The notes below the pieces were generated by a model. That model was not told the DNA's origin, ran no database searches, and worked only from the letters and a program-made list of their open reading frames with translations. The position numbers and the translations under genes are program-made. This document shows, in pieces, positions 45,701-60,700 of a DNA stretch of 64,000 nucleotides. Source of the DNA: Rhabdornis inornatus (Eukaryota > Chordata > Aves > Passeriformes > Rhabdornithidae); the NCBI GenBank assembly GCA_013397075.1, contig VWZS01007632.1, forward strand, positions 814,340-878,339. The letters are read 5' to 3'. How positions within the stretch are numbered: the stretch's first letter is position 1; each line of letters opens with the position of its first letter.

Positions 45701-48700
45701 TCTGTTTTTTTGAGCTGCATACCCATCAGCTCAAACTCCACACACATATACATGCACAGGAACCAGGAGAATTACCGCAACTCAGTGTGCTCCTATCTTA
45801 AATTGGTCAAGAAAAGGTGTAAGTGGGAAATTACCTTTACTTGGCCAATTTTTGACCTTCTGCTGCCTTAGGAGCTACATGCAATGAATTATCTTCTGCA
45901 CATTCAAGACAAGAGAGCATTCAAGAAGGTTCTGGTGTTACATTGCTCTGCTGCCTCATGTCAACCCCCAGCAGCAATGCTGCCTTTGAAGTTCAAATAC
46001 AATACTGGAAATCTCTGCATTAACAATCCTCCTACAAGTTTGGTGACTGGAGTCCCCAGGAAGGGACATCCTTGACCCAGGCCTTAGGTGGGAATGTGTT
46101 TTCCTTCAAGGTGCCAAAACAATACAGACACACATCACATCTGCAGACTGAGTCTCCAATTCTCATAGTTGGTGCAGACACAACAATTTCAAGACAGAAC
46201 ATGCTCCAGGCATCTGTGGAGTTATGCCAGGAGCAAGTGTAGCCCTGGACCTGGATAAATTCTCACCTGAATACAAGCTGCAACGTGACAAGCTTGCCCA
46301 GACCAAGACTGCTTCGGAAATGTTCCTGTGAGAGTTCCTGCTGCTCACTAGCTTGTCCAGGAGCTTGAAAAATATTATTTTATATGTTCGCACTTTCTAT
46401 TGGGCTCTGGGTTTCTTCCCTACAAGGACTGCAGGAGGGAGGAGAGAGAAAGCCTTGCAAAGAATCAATCCTATGGGATCTGATCTGATTCTATGCGTGC
46501 AATAACCATATGCAGAACTGCCTTTTTTTCTCTTGCTCAAAGCCTCTTACTTGGCCAGAAATACAACATCAGTGGCTCCTTGGGGTAAAATTATTTTCAC
46601 TGGAGCTATGACAACATCCACCAACTTTTTTCAGCCTGCTCTGTAAATTAGGGACTTTTTGTAATATCCTGTGCAGAAGCTGAGCACAGGAAAAACACCC
46701 TGACATTATGTAATGAGTGTTGGCCACACAGTCACTCACACCCAGCCCAACATGCCCCTCTGGCCACCAGCTCTGGTCACTGACTTGGATTTGCACAGGC
46801 CTCAGACTGGTTCAGGGCAGAGCTTACCTTCAGATAATGTGAGATCTTAGAAAAGCATTGCTAACTTGTACAATTATATCCACCAGCAAAATCAGTATGG
46901 TTAGTACATCCCCAAATGCCCCAGCTCCAGGAATCATGCAAACAAGGAACACCCAGTTTTATCTAACAAAAAGTTCCTTTTCAGACTTCATCTTAAACAT
47001 AGTATTAGAAGGGCCTTTATATGAGCACCTTGCCACCCCTCAGCCCCAAGGCACACCAGCTAAACTACATTATTCCCAGGAAATGTTAGTCCAGCTGATC
47101 CTTAAACACCAACACTGTGGTTAAACAGTTTGCTTAGACCTGTTTGGCATTTCACTGTACTGATCAAATACTTGAGGGAAAAGAAAAAGCTTAAAAGACA
47201 AGTTTCCACATGCACTTTGAAGTATTAAAATAGCAGAAAGCAGGGAAAAATTATATATTTTGTACAAAGTATGGTTTTAAAGTCAGCTTCATGATTTCTG
47301 GGATCCCAAGAGGTGCTTTCAGAAGACATGGGGTTGACAGTGTTACAAAATCCCTCGCTCAAATCCCTAAGCACCCATCACACAAACAAAACCCAGCTCC
47401 TAATTCAGACTCACAGGATTCCTCATCTCCTGTTTAGCCACCAGAACTTCCCTCTGCATCCAAGAGATGCACCTGCAGCATTTCTCAACATCATCCACGA
47501 GACTGAGGGGTTGTATCTGTCCAGCTTCAAACCAGAGCCAAAGCTGCTGAGATGCCAGGGGATGGAGACCAAGACATTTCCCAAAATAAAGCCTCCTTCA
47601 TTTACATCTGAGACTTCTCTCCCCCTCACAACGTTGTCCCCCCAGCCTTCCCCACTGATGTTGTAAGAAGCAGTCATGCAGTGGGGACTGGAGGAATAAA
47701 AGGAGTGCAGCCTGTGTTAGATAATAACTTGAGTAATGAGTAACTTGCACACCACCAGCAGAATTTTAATTATGAACAAAATACTACTTCCCAGAAGAAG
47801 TTTTAAAAACAGTGAGCAGAGCATAGAGGGGAAGAAGATGCCCCTAAAGACTCGGCCAATTAATATTTCAGCAAAACTTTTCCTTTTTATAAGAACTCCA
47901 TCGCTTTTCACCAGAAATATCCCCAGAGATTTATTTTCCTTCCACTCCCTAATTAACTTGTATTAATCTTCCCTCTGCTTCTATGTGACTCTGAGGACTC
48001 AAATTCAGATTTCCCTCCTCCCTTGCACCTCTGAGTTGTGGCACACTTGGCAGAAGGCAGCAGAGCACCCAAAGCTGTGTCTCGTGAAGACCTGGATCTA
48101 AGGAAACCCTGGCCCCAAGAAGGTGCTTCTGCACTTCCCTGCATCCCTGCGTGCCTCAGGGAGAGATAAAGAATATTAAAATGAGTAATTATCCCTTCTT
48201 TTACACCCCCAGACTGCAACAACAGAGATACCAATTTCAAATTTAACCATTTTATTGTATTAAATGGTGGCAAATAGTTTATTCTATTGGGATTTCCTAC
48301 AGCTTTTTCTATCTAAACATGGCACCACAAGGCATAAGCAGATTGCACATATTCACCTCCTGTACACGGAGAATGAGATCACAGGTAACAACATTAACTC
48401 AGCCTGGATTCATCAGGGCTCTTCAGCTCTGTGCTTTATTTACCTTTATGTGATTAAGTACCTAGTTACACAATCAGTACTAACAGCCAGGGCATGAAAG
48501 GCAGAGCTGTTATAAGCAAGGGGAGTTCTGCTCAGGTCACCCACGCAGACAAGGTCTGAGCTTGACTTTGCACCTCGTTTCCACAGTGATTTGCTAAGGA
48601 GGAGACAGAAGGGCTGCATGCTGCCAGAGGACACCGGTGTTAGTCTTCATGCAGTGCCAGTTTGGCTACATACACACGCAAGGCAGCTTTCATGATGGTG

Positions 48701-51700
48701 CCAACATTAAACGAAAGGGAAACATCAATCCTGGGTCCCCTTTCCAGTCAGGGTAAAACCTGGCAGTCAAGAAGAGACCAAAAACCTTTTCTGGAATAAG
48801 GTGGGAACCCTTGTCTTGAAAAACAAGAATGTAAAATGTCTCTGCTCACTCAGGAGCAAAGTTTGGTATCCCAGGAACTAATAACCTCAAGAAACCATGC
48901 AGACAGAGGAAGGAGAGGGTTAACAGACATTCTGTAGTGTCTGAAACAGAGAAGACTCCAGAAAACACCAGATATCAGATGTTTAGTACTCCTCTAGCAG
49001 GTCATGATCCAGTTTTGAGAGCACATAAACCTCTGCTCTGGGCAGAGCACCCAAATCCCCCAGTGCCACCACACCAGTCTCATCGGTTTGGCACTGGCTG
49101 AGCCAAAACACAGCAAATGTTTTGGTACACTTGCTTTTGGTACAGCAACACTTCCACAGGAAGCTAACAGCACAAATTGTCATTTTCAAGGCAATGCCAT
49201 TTCAACTTTAACAGGCAAATCTACTCTGAAAAGGAGCATTGAAAACTGGTACTTTAATCCCTCCCAGACACACTCCTCAGTATATTTAGTATTGTGTTCA
49301 CAGCTTTGAATAACAAGCAAAGCTGTATTCTGCTGCACCAGGAGACAATGATTCCAATTCTGTCTCCCCTTTCCCAAGACAAGGCATCAGAATCTTCTTT
49401 AAGCTAAAGACTACCTGAGCTTTTTAAATAAGACTACATTGTAAAAAATCATATTCAAAACCACAAAAAAATCTCACATCACTCTTCTCTTTTAACTTTA
49501 AAAAAGCAGAAAATAGCAGCTAGCACTGAGCTTGATTCACATGCCCTTTCCTTTGCAACTTGCTCATCCACATGTACAGAAGAAGATGAATAGCCATGCC
49601 TCAAATAATCCCACTTATTTTGAAAGACTCAGGATGAGAAAAACAGTTAATAAGGTTTGTCTATCCCATTCTTCCCCAAATCTGCCCTCTTCATTTTTCT
49701 GGAAAGTCTTTGGGTCTAATACCTTAAATGCCAGCAACATTTCTGATTCTTTCCAAAAGTAAAAAATGGAAAGTAAGTGCTACAGAAAGGCAAACCTCTA
49801 ATTCACCTTATCCTAAGCATTGAGCTGAGCAAAAAAAGCACAGGGGAGTTCTTACCTGCCAGGGCCTGGCTCACTTTGCTGGGTTTGGGCATCTTGACAG
49901 GCAGGGTCTGGGCACTAGATAGAAAAAAAAGAGATGACTTTAATAGCAAGGATCAAACAAAATAGAGACAATTCAGCAATGCACTGCTCCCTCCTGAGTG
50001 CCAGGGACCTGGATATATTAACAGGGATTAATTGCTCAGATGAGCCCCAGCCAGGACCCTCATCCATGCACCCTTCTCCCACTGGTGCAGCAGCTGTATT
50101 TAAGGAGCTGTGCCCTTGCCAGAGCTCTCTCCTGGATTTACTTACCTGCAAGGGGGTCCTTAGAGCTATGCTGTATGTAGCTGCTTCCCCATCTTCTCCT
50201 AACTCATCCATTTGTCCTGCTGCACCCTGCTCTGATCCTGCTCTTGCCACTCCCCCACAGAGCTTCCTATGAGCAGCCAACCTGCACTACACATGCGGGG
50301 GATGTGGGAATGAGGGAGGAAAGACTGAAGGAGACCTAGAAGAGCTTGACCCATTTTAATTTGGGAATCAAGAGAATATGGACACCAAACATGCCTTTCA
50401 GGCTCCTCACCTACTTGTTTTGGCAGCGCTGGCAGCTATACTTCAGCTTTGGGATACATGGGCAGCCAGGGTTAGGCCATTAGCTGGCAGCAGGAGTTAG
50501 GGAGGAAAGGGCAGCAGCAGCATCAACACTGATGAGGGGTCACTAGAGAAGAAAGCAAGCTGGATGCACATCAGCAGAGCAGGAATACTTGAAATCCAAG
50601 TGCTGGCACAGAGAAGCCACCCATGGATTTTTGTTTCAGGTGACCCATGTGTTTGGGATGGATGAGGCTCATGCACCTCAGCAGCAGTTAATACATGGTG
50701 CATTCAGACAAGAGCCTCCAAGGACTCCCCAAAATTACACAAACCTGGCCAGCTGCTTAGGAATTCAAAGACTAAGGTGGTCAAGAGCCCAAATCTCACT
50801 CATTATTTAGGGGAAACCTTCTTCTGTCTAGCTGAGATGCAAGAGCTGCCCTGCCCAAAATGGTACCACAGAGGTCCCTCCTTTGTCTTGCTAAAATCTT
50901 TGCTCATATTTCCATGACAATGACCAGGGCAAAAAAGATTTTTTGAGTGACACATGGCAGTTTTCCACCCCACCTCTCTCCTCTCCTACCTGTCACAGTT
51001 TGGAATAGGTTCCCACACCTGCGCTGGCATCCCTGAAGAACCCTGGGCAGGACCCAGGGCTTGGTGAAGCTCTGGCAGCCTGGCCAAGTGAGACCAGCAC
51101 CCCCAGATCCTTATAAAGCTCTCCAGGCCACAGGGGCTTCCCTCCTGCCTCTTTCAAAGGCTGTGCTTTCCCTTCTGCTGCCCCAAATTTTGCAATGCCT
51201 TCAAATGATGCAACGGACTGTGCTGGCTACAATTCAAACTCTCCAAACACAGGGGAAATCTTCCCCATTACTTCAAAGGGTTCTAAATCAGACGTCTTTA
51301 TGACTCTCTTTCCCGATTCACCCTCTTCATCACAGCTCGTTCTCTGGTATTTCTCTACTTCGTTATCTCATCCCTTTGCTTCATCTCTGCCCTTATGATC
51401 CTCTTCAGAAGATGGCAAGGAGCAGGACTCCTTGTTCTCCAGCTGCAGACACAAAGGATATTTGAGGACCAGGAACTTGAGAGAACTGCTCCCAAAAAAT
51501 CAGAGACATTGGACCTTCCCTCATTTCCTCCTGAGAAGCCAAGAAGACACCACAGAGCCTGGGCACCCCCTCCACTCCAGCCTGTGACTGATACAGAAGA
51601 GTTTGTGTTTTGTTGTCGTGCCCTGAGATAAAGCAGCATCTTGGGCACTTTCACTTCCCCATGGAAGGTAAAAATAAAATAAAACACAAAGCTGAACCTT

Positions 51701-54700
51701 CCACTGTGCCAGGAAAACAGGTGGGGGCAAGGAATCCCTCCAACAGGCTGGAGCACAGGGTCATTACACATGAGGCTGGAGAAAGCAAACCCAGAGCTGC
51801 CCTGGGAACGGAATCACTGGTAAGCATGCTTTGAAAACATGGCAGAGAAATCCTTCACTCTTCTTTCCCAATTGTGAGACTCAAATCCAAGTCATCCACG
51901 AGTTAGAACTTGTATGAAGTTGTCCTAGTTTCAGCTGGGATGGAGTTAATTTCCTTCCTAGTAGCTGGTACAGTGCTGTGTTTTGGATTTAGGATGACAA
52001 TAATGCTGATAACACAGGGATGTTTTAGTTGTTGCTGAGCAGTGTTTACACTAAGTGAGGCCTTTTCTGCTCCTCAACCCACCCCAGCAGTGAGGAAGCT
52101 GAGGGGCACAAGAAGCTGAGAGGGGACACAGCTGGGACACCTGACCCCAAGTGACCCAAGGAATATTCCAGACCACAGGATGCCATGATCAGTAGTGAAA
52201 GCAGGGGGGAAAGCTGACTGGGAGCTGCTGCTTGTGAATGGCTTGGCATTGGTCAGTGGGTGTGAGCAATTGCTTAGAGCATCACTTGTTTTGTACGTTT
52301 TAATTATCATCAACATTATTATTTTCCTTCCCTTCTCTGTCCTGTTAAACTGTCCTTATTTTAACACACAATTTTTACTTTTTTTCCTTCCAATTCTCTC
52401 CCCCCTTCCCCTGGGTTAAGGGGCTGTGTGGTGATTAACTGTCTGCTGGGTTAAACCTGAAGTGAGAAGAGCCCTTGAGATCTACAGAAAGAAACAGATA
52501 AGCACTTGATGCATTTGCAAGCAATCAAGTTTGGGAAGCTGTGAGTGCAAATTACCATCCATGAGCCAGGAAACAGTCACTGATCAGCTGCACTCCTGGT
52601 GTAAAGGCAAAGTTTGTCAGATTTGTCTGCTGGAGGCTTTCAGCCAACTGATGTGATGATGGAGAAACCAAATACTTGTTATTTCACTAAATACACAGAT
52701 TCATTAGCAGCAGGTCAGCTAACAGTGCTGTGGGATGTGCTGACCCATCCACTCTGCACCGTGGGAGCAGGGCTGCCACACTCCCTGAGTTCTGTTACAA
52801 CTGCAGAAAGCCCAAAGGCTGATGAAATCAAGGGAAATCCACACTGCTCTGAGGTACCACAACACTGCCTGGGCAGGTCTGCAGCCACAGCGCGTGGGAG
52901 GAAGTGCTGCTGTGCCAAAAAAGGTGAGGAAATACTACTCAGAGCCTACCCTGGGTCTGAAGTGGGGGTCTGGGGGGAGGAAGGGGATGAGGTAACAAGG
53001 AAGGATATTGCTATTGTAGTGTAACATGGACTGTGCATCCAATAATGGAATAGCACAAGCTCAACATATTCCAGCACTGCCATGCCAATGCTGGCTTTTG
53101 GGGAGAGGTCCTGGCCATTTATTGAAAGCAGCTCAGTTAGGAGAAAAAATGATGTTTTGGGTAAGGGAGATCTGGGTAGCATCAGTGCAAGAAAAAGCAC
53201 TGGAGTGTGGAGAGACAAGGAGGAGCCACTGAGACACCTGCGCCTGCTGCCCATGGAAATTTCTTACCAGGCAGTGCCTTTGACTCCTGGCCAAGTGTTC
53301 TTGCAGGTGCTTGCAACACCTGAAAGTCAACGCCTGAATTCTCTGAATGTGTCTTAGTATTGATTCCTCATTCCTCCTTCCTGGTCCAATTTTGTCCTGC
53401 TGTTCACTGCTGCTCCTGCTCTCCCACTGCTCTGTGTGCTGGATGTTCCTGAGTGTAACAGGGATCACCAGATTGTAAATAAAAGGATGCAAAATAAGAC
53501 AATGTCCTCGGAGATTCAGCAAGAAGATCCTGGTAAGACTTCCCACCACTGGTTCCCAGGCAGTCTGCTATGGGAGGCAGACAGGGCAGATTGAGATTTC
53601 AGCACGACAAACCCACTCGCTTCTCCAGAATTTCAAGAATCTGCAACACCAGTGAGACAGCAAAGCACAAGTCCAGCAAGAAACTGTAGAATCAACAGCT
53701 TGGAATCCAGGGCTGCTGCCATTTCAACCACTGGGTGGCCACGTTGGATCCACCACCTGAGCCACATGTGCACAATACCCACACGGAGCAGAACTGGGGA
53801 AGCCTGTAGGAACTCACCCTTTCCACCTGATATTGCCCTTTCTTCCTTCCTCTCCCCTGCACACAACCAGCAGGCCACAGGTCTCTGTATCATGGCATCT
53901 TTGTAGCCCTCTGGGCAACAGCCAACACTTCTCACAGATCAGGGCAGCATCCAGCCCTGCTTCACACTAAGTGCTACCACAATACCTTAAGGTCCAAAGC
54001 CCTTCCAGGACTCACTGAGTGTCAGGTAACACCAATGACCCACCTGGTGGTAGCACCATGCTGGCTAAAAGGGCTGCAGTGGGTACAGTGGAACCAGCAC
54101 CAGGAGAGCTCCTCACCACCCAAGGAGTTCATAGGAATGCCTATGGACAAAGCTGAAGGATACAAAGGTGGAGAGAAAAAAGGAAAGGTCCTGGTTGGGG
54201 TCCTTCCTTATCCTAAAAAGCACTGACTATGTGTTGTTCCCCATGGGAGATTTGGGTTGCAGCACCAGACTTTTCTTAAGAACACCCCAATTCTGTCAGC
54301 ATCCTTTTCCAGCTCCAAAGAGCCCCATTCCCCCTAACTTTTTGCAAAATCTTGCCCCCATGAGCTGCCTGCCTTATTTGCAGGCACACCCAGACCAGCA
54401 GCCAAAGCCATATAAGCTCAGAGAAGCCTGCAGAGCTACTGCAGGGATTTGCCTGGCCGGGACACTAATTAATATCCCTCAGAAGATTGCTTCCTGCAGC
54501 TTTACTTGCTCATATTACAAGCAGGGCACTCCTTACTGTGCTTCGGGAGTGCCTTACTCTGTAATTAGCATAGTGCAAGGAACAGGGGAGCTCTTGCCCT
54601 AGGGAAGTGATGCTTTCCCATGTGGGGTGGGACAGATTTGCCAGGGATCCTGGTTAACAGTGCTGAGGTAAGGACACAACGCTTGCCATGGCACACTCCA

Positions 54701-57700
54701 TGTGCAGATTCCAGTGCTGTCTGTGAGAGAGGCCAGATTCATTAACTGTGTTTAATCCACCAGAGGAAACTAAAGCACCAAGAAGCAAAATATCTTGCCC
54801 ACATATATGCAATTCATTAGCAGCACAGCCAAGGATATTAGCATCTAGTTAAGCCTTGGCACTCCTCTCTGGGTTTTCCAGTGGCTTTGACCCTCTTGAG
54901 AGCAGGAGGAAATTAAAGTGCATTTGGCAGTGCTGGAGCTTCGCCTGCTTTCATACCAGCATCTGCCTCCAGCAAGGAGGAAATACACTGGATCACCCTC
55001 AGTGGCACAGCAGCACACACAGCCCCCTTCTGGGGGCTACCCAGGCCTGCCTGCTAGAAATAGCTGTCACAGCCACAAAGGGGTCAGGCAGCTTTCCAGG
55101 ATGAACTGCACCTCATTCTCAGCCCTCCACCAGAGAGGTGCTGCCATTTTTAGCTGTGTTTCCTAAAGAAACTGGGTGTAAACAACTGCACTGCCTTTCA
55201 GTCTCTCCCAACGAGTTTCTGAGCCCTTCTGCCAGTCTCAGCTCAGGCAGCTGTGCAAGTTTTGTGGAGATCAGCAGCTGTGTAAAAGCCAGTAATCTGT
55301 CAGGGCTGCTTTGGAGCCAAAACTTGTGGGGTGAACACAACACAACCTTTAGCAGACACCAGAGGATCCACCATGGCACAGAGCTCCCTTCCCTTGGGTC
55401 TCTGAACATGGGCCAGCACGAGAACTGCATTTCACAGCAAAGAGAACACAGCCAGAAACCCCTGGCAGGATCATTAATGCAGGATAATTAGCCAAAATGG
55501 TGAGACTGTTGGGTGATACAGGGCATTGACTGCAAAGGAAGAGGAACTAACCACTGTACTATGTCCAAGGGGGAAAGACAGGGAACCTGGTGGATATAAT
55601 AACCCAGGAATGCTCTGGTCTTAGGAATTAAATGAACCACATTGTTAGAGTTTGCTACTCAGGTTTCCCCTAATTCACAGAAATTAAAGGATTTTCTGCT
55701 GGAACATGGGTTTCATGATCCTGAATCTGTAACTCCAGCCAGGAGCAATTACACCCACCCAGTGGCATTTCCGACTCAGCCCCAGCACAGGGCTGGTGAG
55801 GAAAAGCCATCCCGAGTTGTCAGCTGGGGATGAAGAAGTCCCTTTCACATATGGCACACTGCTGGAAGACAGAGATTGCCCCCCTGTGTGCACTTCTTGT
55901 TCTGGCAGGGATAAAGGAGAGTGACCCCAGCATAGCCAATCCCAAAGGACTGGAGATCACACCCCAAAGGAACAGACAGGCAGCAGCCAGGGGAGTGGGG
56001 CTCAGTGGGGGTGTGGGTTTTACACAAGTCTGACAGCACTCACACACTCCCAAAGAGCTGCCATCTACCCTGTGTGGCATGTCCTACTGTCCCCAGCATA
56101 GATTTAACTGTACAATCCCTTCAGATCCCCCAGAAAGGCTGGCTTGGCTAGAAATGATTGCCAGCCACCTCACCTCCTCCACAACACGAACAGCTGAGCT
56201 GCAAAACAGGTTCAAACAGCTTGACCTCAACCAGCCATGGGCACCTCCTGGCCATCCCTCCCTCCCAGTCAGCACTGCATGGGCCATGAGCTCAGTTCAT
56301 GGTCAGGAGCCCATGGCAACTCTCCCCAAGCATCTCTCTCCCATCTTGACTCTTTTCAGGACAGCCTTCCCCCCACCAGTAGCACACAACGTACCCAGAC
56401 CCCAACCGGCTCCAGACAAGCTTGTGGGGTAACTGCTGCAGCATTTGGTTCTTCCTTTTCAAACTCCCCACCCTGAGTCACTTTGCAAATCCTTTAGGGA
56501 AGGGTGAAAGTTCCAGGCAGCCCAGTGGCCCCATGCACCCACCAGCAACTCCTGTGAGAGGGGGAATTTGGCAGCTTCTTCAGAAGACAGCAAGAGCCTT
56601 ACTGGGGGCTCCTGCAGGCAGTGCTGAGGTCTGATTTTCAGCCCTACTCGAAGGTGACTGGAACAGAGAAGCACACTTCCAACACTCTGCTAGGTCTCTT
56701 ATCTCTGTAATTACTTGGACAGGTAAGTCAGCCCTGGCAAGTTCCCCTGCAGTTTCTCAGAGGTTCAACAGCTGGGTTATTCCCCGTGAAGTGAGTGTAA
56801 GGCTCTGCCACTTCCAGCCATCCACAAACAGAGGGAGCAGTCAGCCAGCCCTTGCTGGGCCACACTTGGTGCCAGCACTGCCACAGACAGGCCACACACA
56901 CCCACACACCTCTGGCAGCAAGGGCTTGAGTACAGGAAGAGTTAAGATCCTGAAAGTGGAATAACCAACTGTGGCTTGCCCCAGCAGCCCATGTCATGGA
57001 AAGTAGCCAGGCTGTTGGACAACAAGCCTCTGCTTTTCACTGAGCTGGCAGCAACCGAAAGGCCTGAAGAGAAGTGAAGCTCTTCCTCCCCCACCAGTAA
57101 GGTGCAAACACAGCCCTCCTTCGGCTCTAGCTGATGGGAGCTGAAATACTGGGCTGAGACGCACACTGGTTCCAGCCCTGTCAGAGAAGAGCCACAGTGA
57201 AAATGGATCCAGTGGCACCTCTGCTCTTCATCACCACTTAGCCTGAAAAATAGCCTGGACACCTGATTTTGACAGAGTTCATGAGGTCTCAGTCACAATG
57301 CAATGAGTCCTGTGGGCCCTCCTTAAAGTGGAATAACTTAGAATACAGAGCAATGTTCCACTCTACTGCTTAATTTGAATTAAATAAGTGTGTTTACAAT
57401 GCCCCTTTTCTTTCACTGAGTCCCCCTCAAAGTTGCTTTTTAGCTTAACCCAAAATACCACTGCTTACTATTAATTTTCTCAAACCTTCACAATCTCAAC
57501 CTGAGTGAATTCCCCTGTGGTTCAGGGAGACTGGTAGACAGGGACTATGTTCCAAATGGGAAGAAAAGAGGTAGAAAGCAGAGCGAAAGTCTTTTCATCC
57601 ACTGTACTGGATATACAGGCACAAACCTCTCTCTTCTAGGGAGAAGACCCTTGTGAAGTCCTCTGAGACAGAGAGGCTCCTGGATAAGGCAGACCTGAGC

Positions 57701-60700
57701 ACAGCAGATCTCTTGGACACACATATGGCATTTAAAGGTGAATTAGGATCTGTACCTGACTCCATTAGATGCTGCCAGTGATGCATTGAGGCTCCCAGTT
57801 TGAGCCAAAACCAAAGCGTTCTGTGCATTGAGTCTTGGTGTTGACCTCGCTCCAGTCAAAGTGGGTTTGTTATAGGGCACAAAGCCGACGTTGGAGGAAC
57901 TTACTGACGCTGTCCTCCCGGGAACCTGATGAGTAGTGGAAGAGTTGGGAAAGTTTGTCATGGAGTGACGGTAGCGTGTGGTGATGGGGCCAGTCCCGCT
58001 GTTAGGCCAGCACTGCTGGCAAGAACATCCCACCCCTGTGTGAAGGGGTGTGGTGGAGGTCGTCACAGGGTACGGGGCGTCCAAACGCCTCTGAATGCTG
58101 CGGCGGAACCTCGTGGTCTTGTTGGTCTGGACTTGAGCCACAAAGTCAACTTCGTAGTTGTAGCCCAAGGGCCCCAGATCCACTCTCTGGTGGCTCGTGG
58201 CACGGGCTTGCTCCAGAAACACGCAGACGTTCATCTCGTACGGGGACCACCCGCCCTCGTCGTTCTGCCACTCCCAGACCACGCCCTGCCCGGCAGCAGA
58301 GTCCCCTGGGAAGACGTGTCTGCGGACAGCCCGCATCGTCCCTGTGTGGGAGAGGAGGGGAGAATAAATACAATTTAGTGAGCAGACAACTCACTGAAGA
58401 GGGGTGTTGTCCCAGAGGTTTGTTTCTGCACAGATCCGTGCTGCCTACATGGAGGTGGCCTTTCTCATTCTCCCTCAAGAGGGGCACTAAAAATCCTTCT
58501 CTTCCCAACAGGGCTGGGTTTGCTCACGAAGCTTAGAAAAACGCAACATCCCTGAGATCCCTGTCTCTCTGCCAAATCTGATTGTGGGCTGGCAGCAGGT
58601 TCAAAAGCTGCTAGGAGGAAGGGTGGGAAAGGAGGGAAGGAGAGAGGATGCAAACGCAGACACACCAGAGCACAAAGGCACAGTGATCACATATGCCTCC
58701 CTGATGTTAAAAGGAAAAGAAAGTAAAAAGAAAAAAAAAATAAAGCTGAGACACAGATCTGGTTTAAAAAAACCCCAACTCCCACAGCCTTGACAACAGA
58801 GTAACTATAGAGACAAGACACTATCGGGAAGTGCTTTGTAGGAGCACTTAAGGGGCTAAACACCCACTTTGCTACACAAGGGTCGGGGCAATTTTGGTCT
58901 TGGGAGAGTGGGCAAAGTCCCACAAGTGGCAAGGGCAAGGACTTTGGAGAAGGGCAAACTTCTGCAGGCTCCTGACTGCTGGGAGAGAGAGCAAGACTAG
59001 AGAGGGGAAGACAATGAAGTAACTCGAAAACTGAAGAGAGCAGCTGTTCAGACAAAGAGAGAGAAATGGAAGGAGACACACTACTCTTGCAAGATTGCTT
59101 GACAGCGACAGCTGGAGCTCGAAGCTCCTGGAAGCTTGGCTTTCCAGGATGTGGGCAAACCTGGGTACTTTATCCCCCACTTCAAAAAAGCAGCAGCCTA
59201 ACGAGAGGGAAGGAAGCCACCCAACAGGACAGAAGCTCTGAAACCTTTGAAAAATGGGTTCTTGCAGCAGGGCCAAAACTGCTGCTGCAGGAAAAAACCC
59301 TCAGCAGCATTCCACACAGAGAAAGAGGAGCAGGAAAAGCTGTGGGGAAAGCAAGCCTGGGGATCGAGGAAGGTGAGGGTGAACAGGGGAAAAGTGAGTT
59401 GTTACAACACAGGAGGAGTTCAAACAAGAGCACCAAGAGAAAAAATTAAATAAATAAAGCCTCTAAAGAGGTCAGGAGAGTTACGACACTATGCGACACT
59501 ATGCTCCAGGACCCCAGGTGAAAACTGGCGCGTTTACAAGTACCCACACCTGAAGCCTGAGAAGAACTGCCCCAGGATATCACTGGAGACTCTGTGGGAC
59601 ACAGACAATCCAGGCAAGCTTCACACCCAACAAGCACATCCCAAGGAAGAGGGAGGACAGCCCACGTGGGACTCCACACTGCCAAAATCCAACTGCTGCT
59701 GTGTTCAGGCTCTGCCTGCCTGCATGCTGGCAAGAGGATCATGCTGCTGTTATTATACCCAATAGTTGTGAAAACTGTATTTCCTTCTCTTGGCACTGCT
59801 GAAGCTCCAGAGGTGACACAAGGGCTAAGGCTCTCTCAAGGGCAGAATGTGCCAGACCAAGGAATGCCAGGACTTGTGTTTCTGCTCCAGAGCAGCACCA
59901 AGCATCCTGCTTATTGCAGAGCAGGATTCTCCAGTGACACCAGCCAACAAACAACATCTCATCAGCACACTTAAAACACTACTAGCAGCCAGTCAAACAC
60001 AGCAACCTCCCCAACAGCTCAATCATGGAGTTCAGGATTCCTGTGGGACCAGACCTTCCTCTGGAAGAAAGGATCAGCAGAACCAAGATGAACTTCCCAG
60101 CCTGGAATTGATGTCTTAGTGGAAAAGCAGACTAAACAGCCAAAAGCAAACTCTAGCAATGACTGCTCGTATCCAGCAAGTCCTGCCAAGTTTCAGAAAC
60201 ATAAACCCTCAAAAGGTGGATAACTTCAGGAATTAACTCCTGAGCAGGAGAAGGACTAAGGATGGGACTGGACTGGGAATGAGATGGTGAGACATGCATT
60301 ACACTTAGAAATGAGTGCAGGGGACCTGCTCCCAGAGAAAGGGGACTACCACAGGTATGGCAAGGTGTCTAATGGGACACATCTCAGGAGATGAGCAAGG
60401 CTTCCCCTGCTCCACTGGCAGCTCAGAAGCTAAAAGCAGCACAAAGAGGACTGCAGGACTCGCAAGTAACTTGTGTTTTTAACACTCTCAAACAGCAGCA
60501 GAGAAAAGGTTTTTTTAGAGTCAACAAAACCAAGGCCATGCACTTAGAAAACATCCCCCTTCCCCCAGGCTGGCAGGGAAACTGGCATTCCTCTCCGGGT
60601 GGGCAAACAGCTGTGGTGAGAGGACAACTCCTGCTGCTCCCCTGCACTCACTCCCAGCTAATCTGCCTTGAGCAGCAGCTGAAGCCCACAGCTAATCCTG

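Noticed and set aside
51921..52458. Full-length endogenous retrovirus
   Set aside because: No internal viral coding sequence or second LTR is found nearby; only a single LTR is present.
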